A program made the position numbers and the translations under genes. 9,524 nt of DNA from Gordonibacter sp036659115 (GTDB lineage: Bacteria > Actinomycetota > Coriobacteriia > Coriobacteriales > Eggerthellaceae). Below, piece after piece: positions 6,036-9,524 of this stretch. Each line of letters starts with the position of its first letter. Within the stretch, counting starts at the first letter, position 1. Below the pieces are notes generated by a model that was not told the DNA's origin, searched no databases, and worked only from the letters and a program-made list of their open reading frames with translations. The stretch lies in assembly GCF_036659115.1 (NCBI RefSeq), contig NZ_JAVXDF010000085.1; one strand, written 5' to 3'.

Positions 6036-6110
6036 CCTGCGGATATAGGAGATATAGGCAGGGGGCCGCCGCCGTCGATGCATCTGGGTGCGGATGCTCG
6101 CAAAGCAGCG

Positions 6111-7196
6111 CTAACGAAGCTTGCTCACTGGGATGGAAATGCGTATGCCATCCTTGCCCACCTGGACAGCGGGCTGCACATTCGGCTCGAGATAGTAGCG
6201 CCGCGCGAGGTCGCGATAAGCGGCGGCTATACGGTCGGTGAAGTCGTCGAGATCGTCGGGCGCCACCTTGAGACCGCGCGCATCAGAGCTAGCCCGCGAC
6301 GAACGCAAAGGGGGTTTTTCAGACGGTGCTTCGCCCCCCTCGATGCGGATGCGATCGAGCAAGGGGGGCACCGGCGCTATCTCGCCATCGAGAATACGCC
6401 GAGCCGACCGCTCGGACAACAGTAGGCCCAAGAGTCCCGCAGCATCAGCGAGTGCGGCAGGATCCGCCGCCAGCGACAGGCGCTTGCATACGGGCATCTC
6501 CTCAGCTTTTCCAAACACCCTGGCCGAGGCGGTAAGCGAAGACAAGCCGAAAGCATAGAGCGTGGCCACGATATCAGTTGCCGAGCCCAGATACACCGAG
6601 CAGCCATGGCGACTTTCCAGTGCGAACTCGCATACCGTGCGCAGAATGTTCTTGGGCCCGCGTACCGACACGGTGCCGCCTTGCGTGAGCTCGAACATGG
6701 GGAAGCTGGATTGATCGGCCTTCTCACCGAGTTTCCCGAGGTCGGTCTCTATCAAGATAGAAGACCCCTTGCCGGAGTCAGAGGCCACGATCTGGGCAAT
6801 CTCGGCATTTACGGCAATGGAGTACAGAGCCATGCCGCGCCCATGGACGCCCCATTTATCGAAGTGCATAGTATCGAGCTTGGAAGTGACGCGGGGCTCG
6901 AAGATGCGGTCGTGCATCAAGGGCGGCACGCCATCGCCGTCGTCGACCATAACAATGCGGCGCAAAGCCCCCTCACGCGAAATGGCGAGGAAAATGCTCT
7001 TAGCATGGGCATCTCGTGCGTTGCGCAGCATCTCGATGACCACGTCTTCCGTCGAGCGGATATCATGGGCAGCTTGACGCCGCTCGGCCTCGGCACTCCT
7101 TAAACGGACGAAGCCATCCCCGAGGTCAGCCTCAACCCGGAGATGGCTTTCGCCGCATACCGATCCGACGAATTGCTCGAGCGACTCGTCGGACAT
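6111..7196 (-). CDS. Orphan GHKL (histidine-kinase-like) ATPase
   Basis: This 361-residue soluble protein carries a clear Bergerat-fold ATP site. The N box is EMLRNARDAH (55-64), G1 is VDDGDGVP (84-91), an F-box-like FEPRVTSK spans 99-106, and G2 is GVHGRGMAL (116-124). The F box makes the site look more like a sensor-kinase catalytic domain than MutL or Hsp90. However, only about 50 residues precede the N box, with no membrane segment, sensor or full dimerisation/phosphoacceptor domain. Residues about 165-345 match no domain I know and contain a charged Ser/Arg-rich linker (about 287-310). It could be an ATP-dependent switch or a protein kinase of the anti-sigma type; the substrate is unknown. 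The ATG at 7196 gives TAATATG, one base after the rny stop, so it is almost surely co-transcribed with rny. A GTG at 7211 is the alternative. Neither has a good Shine-Dalgarno, suggesting coupling to rny translation. Confidence 0.85.
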   Translation of the reverse strand: MSDESLEQFVGSVCGESHLRVEADLGDGFVRLRSAEAERRQAAHDIRSTEDVVIEMLRNARDAHAKSIFLAISREGALRRIVMVDDGDGVPPLMHDRIFEPRVTSKLDTMHFDKWGVHGRGMALYSIAVNAEIAQIVASDSGKGSSILIETDLGKLGEKADQSSFPMFELTQGGTVSVRGPKNILRTVCEFALESRHGCSVYLGSATDIVATLYAFGLSSLTASARVFGKAEEMPVCKRLSLAADPAALADAAGLLGLLLSERSARRILDGEIAPVPPLLDRIRIEGGEAPSEKPPLRSSRASSDARGLKVAPDDLDDFTDRIAAAYRDLARRYYLEPNVQPAVQVGKDGIRISIPVSKLR

Positions 7197-7197
7197 A

Positions 7198-8730
7198 TTA
7201 CTTTGCGACACCGACCGCGCGGCTCTCGCGGATAACCACGACCTTTACCTGGCCGGGATACTGCATCTCGTTCTCGATGCGATGCGCAATATCATGGGCG
7301 AGCACCGTCGTCGCGGCCTCGTCGACCACTTCGGGCTCAACCATGACACGCACTTCGCGGCCTGCCTGGATGGCATAGGTACGCTCGACGCCCTTGTAGG
7401 AGTTCGCGATCTCCTCGAGTTTTTCGAGGCGCTTGATATAGGCATCAAGGGTCTCCTTGCGCGCACCCGGACGGGCAGCGGAAACGGCATCGGCTGCCTG
7501 CACGAGCACGGCCAGCACGCTAGAGGGCTCCACGTCGTTATGGTGCGCCTCGATAGCATGCACGATCTCGGCTCGCTCCCCGAAACGACGTGCCAGGTCG
7601 GCGCCGATGACCGCGTGGCTGCCCTCGACCTCGTGGTCAACAGCTTTACCCAGGTCATGCAACAAGCCGGCACGTTTGGCCGGAATAGGGTCGAGGCCCA
7701 GTTCCGCAGCCATAACGCCGGACAGGTAAGCAACCTCAAGTGAATGGTTCAGCACGTTTTGGCCATACGACGTGCGGTAGCGCAGGCGGCCTAGCGTATG
7801 CACGATCTCGGGATGCAGATCGTGAATGCCGGTATCGAACGAAGCCTGCTCGCCCGCCTCTTGGACGCGCTGGTTCACGAACGCCTCGGCCTTGCCGAAC
7901 ATCTCCTCGATACGGGCCGGATGAATGCGTCCGTCAGCAACGAGGTTTTCCATGGTCACGCGGCCGATTTCGCGGCGTACCGGGTCGAAGCACGAGATAG
8001 TCACGCACTCCGGGGTGTCGTCGATGATGAGGTTTGTACCGGTGAGCTGTTCGAACGAGCGGATGTTGCGGCCTTCGCGCCCGATGATACGGCCTTTGAG
8101 GTCGTCGGATGGGATATGGATGGCGCTGACCGTGTTTTCGGCCGAATGATCGGCCGCCACACGCTGGATAGCAAGGCTGAGGATCGAGCGGGCCTTCTTG
8201 TCGGCCTCGGCCTTCGTGCGGGCCTCGGCATCGCGGATGATGGCTGCCGACTCGTGGACAACCTCGTCTTTGAGCGTGTCGAGCAGTTCGGCCTTGGCCT
8301 CCTCCGGCGTCATACCTGCAGCACGTTCGAGGCGGTAATTGACTTCCTGAGCAGCTTCGTCGATGTCGCGTTCGCGGCGCTCGAGCTGGCCTTGCATAGA
8401 CGAGATCTGATGCTCGCGTGCATCGAGCGACTCGACACGGCGGTCAAGCGACTCCTCGCGTTGTGAAATGCGGTTTTCGACCGTGCGAACCTCGCGCATG
8501 CGTTCTTTGCTCTCGGTCTGAGCTTCTTGCTGGAGCTTCAGCGCTTCATCCTTAGCTTCGACGATTGCCTCGCGGCGTAGCGTCTCTGCCTGGCGTTTTG
8601 CATCGACTAGCACGGTTTCTGCTTCCTGGGCCGCGCGTTTCGTAGACGCGTTGACCAGGAACCGGGTAACCACGAAGCCAAGGGCAATGCCAACAGCGGC
8701 GCCAATGACCAACCAGATGATTTCGGGCAT
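7198..8730 (-). CDS. rny: RNase Y, membrane-anchored endoribonuclease
   Basis: RNase Y starts mRNA decay and processes RNA at the membrane in many Gram-positives. The 510-residue product has the standard layout: an N-terminal membrane segment (about 4-26, IIWLVIGAAVG), a long charged coiled coil (about 30-190), a KH RNA-binding domain around GRIIGREGRNIR (213-224), and an HD domain with His358-Asp359 in LLHDLGK and further metal-site candidates in HAIEAHHND (391-399). The conserved C-terminal part (GREVRVMVEP, 457-466) follows. I chose the ATG at 8730 because AAAGGGGGAG lies just upstream and the membrane segment starts at once; the in-frame TTG at 8769 would add a polar N-terminus and lose this site. 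It leads into the ATPase gene at a one-base gap. A terminator-like hairpin sits 54 nt upstream of its start. Confidence 0.97.
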   Translation of the reverse strand: MPEIIWLVIGAAVGIALGFVVTRFLVNASTKRAAQEAETVLVDAKRQAETLRREAIVEAKDEALKLQQEAQTESKERMREVRTVENRISQREESLDRRVESLDAREHQISSMQGQLERRERDIDEAAQEVNYRLERAAGMTPEEAKAELLDTLKDEVVHESAAIIRDAEARTKAEADKKARSILSLAIQRVAADHSAENTVSAIHIPSDDLKGRIIGREGRNIRSFEQLTGTNLIIDDTPECVTISCFDPVRREIGRVTMENLVADGRIHPARIEEMFGKAEAFVNQRVQEAGEQASFDTGIHDLHPEIVHTLGRLRYRTSYGQNVLNHSLEVAYLSGVMAAELGLDPIPAKRAGLLHDLGKAVDHEVEGSHAVIGADLARRFGERAEIVHAIEAHHNDVEPSSVLAVLVQAADAVSAARPGARKETLDAYIKRLEKLEEIANSYKGVERTYAIQAGREVRVMVEPEVVDEAATTVLAHDIAHRIENEMQYPGQVKVVVIRESRAVGVAK

Positions 8731-8783
8731 GTCTCCCCCTTTCGTTTGATTTCTGTTCGTTGTGTTCAAAGAGCTCGTTTACA

Positions 8784-8814
8784 TAAAAATGCCGGTTCGT
8801 ATAGAACCGGGCAT
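8784..8814 (-). terminator. Intrinsic terminator between recX and rny
   Basis: On the minus strand ATGCCCGGTTC pairs with GAACCGGCAT around the loop TATAC, a 10-bp stem with one bulged base, directly followed by TTTT and AT. The T-tract is on the minus side only. It would end recX transcripts about 240 bp past the recX stop, or act as an attenuator in the rny leader, since it ends only 54 nt before the rny start. Confidence 0.75.
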
Positions 8815-8960
8815 GAGCGATGGCACACAATACGGCTAATCATATGGAATTGTCTATATGAAATACCCTATGGGGTACGTATCACTCAAGCTATATCACA
8901 TGATAAGGCTTGTTCAGCGTTTGATAAACCCCTGTCAGAAAAATAGCGGAAAGCATCGGC

Positions 8961-9046
8961 CGACTTATGCGACTTATGCGACTTATGCGACTTATGCGAC
9001 TTATGCGACTGGTTACCACTTATGCGACAGGTGCGACTTATGCGAC
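8961..9046. repeat. 9-bp tandem repeat, unit CGACTTATG (GTCGCATAA on the other strand)
   Basis: Five exact head-to-tail copies fill 8961-9005, with a partial sixth to 9010. After a short interruption there are diverged copies at 9018-9028 (ACTTATGCGAC) and 9034-9046 (CGACTTATGCGAC), separated by AGGTG. The tract starts 10 bp past the recX stop. The exact copies suggest recent slippage expansion. The same decamer also occurs at 1387-1396 in the lexA/hflX intergenic. Confidence 0.93.
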
Positions 9047-9056
9047 ACGCCAAGCG

Positions 9057-9524
9057 CTACCAGTCTGTCGGACAAGGACCCACTTGAGCAGATTCGCTCC
9101 AAAGCCTTGCCGCCGTAGTGGCTATGGAAGCCGAGAATCCCTTTTGAGCAAGACGGCGATAGGCAGCGTCGCGTTGGTTTTTCGCACGAGGGGGCTTGTG
9201 TTCGAGCAGTGCGAGGGCTCGCTCGATCTCGCTCTCCTCCCCTGTCGAGAATTCGTCGGGCCAGCCGGAAACGGAGGACGGCTCGATGCCGAGCGAGGAG
9301 AGCTCTCGCTCGATTCCCTGCATTCCCTTACCTGCCGCCAAACGGCAACGCACAAGCACTTCGGCGAATCGGGCATCGTCCACAAGGCCGCATCCCAGCG
9401 CCCGGACGATAGCAGCCTCAGTCGCTGCTTCGGAAAAGCCGTCGCGCACGAGACGACGGCGCAGCTGCTCACTTGCCTGCTCGCGTACATTGCAGAGCCG
9501 CTCTATCTTGCGAAATGCGCGCAG
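9057..9524 (-). CDS. recX: RecX, regulator of RecA (5' end outside window)
   Basis: RecX binds RecA filaments and limits recombinase and coprotease activity. 155 codons are present and the frame stays open to the window edge, so the N-terminus is missing. The visible part shows the helical RecX repeats: FRKIERLCNVREQASEQLRR (4-23) with RLVRDGF (24-30), then LVDDARFAEVLVRCR (47-61) and KGMQGIERELSSLGI (66-80), and a final repeat with AAYRRLAQKGFS (120-131). The tail ends CPTDW. RecX usually has about 150-270 residues, so only a short N-terminal piece may be lacking. It belongs to the SOS theme with LexA, but lies 8 kb away with its promoter off the window. A repeat tract and then an intrinsic terminator follow. 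Confidence 0.92.
   Translation of the reverse strand: MRAFRKIERLCNVREQASEQLRRRLVRDGFSEAATEAAIVRALGCGLVDDARFAEVLVRCRLAAGKGMQGIERELSSLGIEPSSVSGWPDEFSTGEESEIERALALLEHKPPRAKNQRDAAYRRLAQKGFSASIATTAARLWSESAQVGPCPTDW

Larger units (their letters stand above)
8731..9056. other. recX-rny intergenic region (326 bp, no gene)
   Basis: From recX towards rny it holds a 9-bp tandem repeat tract (8961-9046), an AT-rich stretch with short inverted repeats (TATCA/TGATA, 8893-8904; TACCC/GGGTA near 8864-8877), and the terminator hairpin. The best minus-strand promoter candidate for rny is TAGACA (8851-8856) with TATTGT (8827-8832) at 18 bp, which is weak. No convincing promoter lies between the hairpin and rny. 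An open plus-strand frame crosses the repeats but has no coding character. Confidence 0.6.

Noticed and set aside
8731..8769. TTG start for rny at 8769
   Set aside because: It would put 13 polar residues before the membrane anchor and include the ribosome binding site of the ATG at 8730.
8961..9046. CRISPR array
   Set aside because: The units are 9 bp and contiguous, without unique spacers.
8858..9118. Plus-strand frame reading the 9-bp repeat as Thr-Tyr-Ala units
   Set aside because: The 9-bp period keeps any frame open; there is no ribosome binding site and it overlaps the 3' end of recX in antisense.

Overview
The window looks like chromosomal DNA from a high-GC Gram-positive bacterium. 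The gene set (LexA with GAAC-N4-GTTC SOS boxes, RNase Y, SpoVS, MiaB-MiaA, HflX, RecX) and the moderately high GC suggest an actinobacterium of class Coriobacteriia (Eggerthella/Slackia type). That placement is inferred from gene order and protein style; no search was run. No tRNA, rRNA, IS element or CRISPR array was seen.

Layout. Positions 1-162 hold the possible 3' end of a plus-strand gene and a GC-rich hairpin. A 116-residue protein with a C-terminal membrane anchor (minus strand, 163-513) is transcribed away from lexA (plus strand, 629-1267). Between them, two identical SOS half-modules are arranged as mirror images around one AT-rich -10 region that can serve both directions. A convergent intergenic with a perfect 18-bp hairpin separates lexA from hflX (minus, 1563-2876). 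From there everything to the right edge is on the minus strand: hflX, miaA, miaB, spoVS, an orphan histidine-kinase-like ATPase, rny and the truncated recX.

Transcription units inferred from spacing and promoters: recX; rny plus the ATPase gene (stop and start one base apart); spoVS-miaB-miaA (9-nt gap, then an 11-nt overlap), driven by a clear promoter at 6007-6035; hflX alone, with a leader that holds a possible 7-codon peptide and a strong stem-loop; and the lexA/small-membrane-protein pair under LexA control.

Functionally the block joins RNA biology (mRNA turnover by RNase Y, ms2i6A37 tRNA modification by MiaA and MiaB, ribosome rescue by HflX) with DNA-damage control (LexA, RecX and the SOS-controlled small membrane protein). 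The most interesting items are the unrecognised membrane protein with its mirrored SOS promoter, the possible ribosome-sensing leader of hflX, the orphan GHKL ATPase between rny and spoVS, and a 9-bp tandem repeat between recX and rny.
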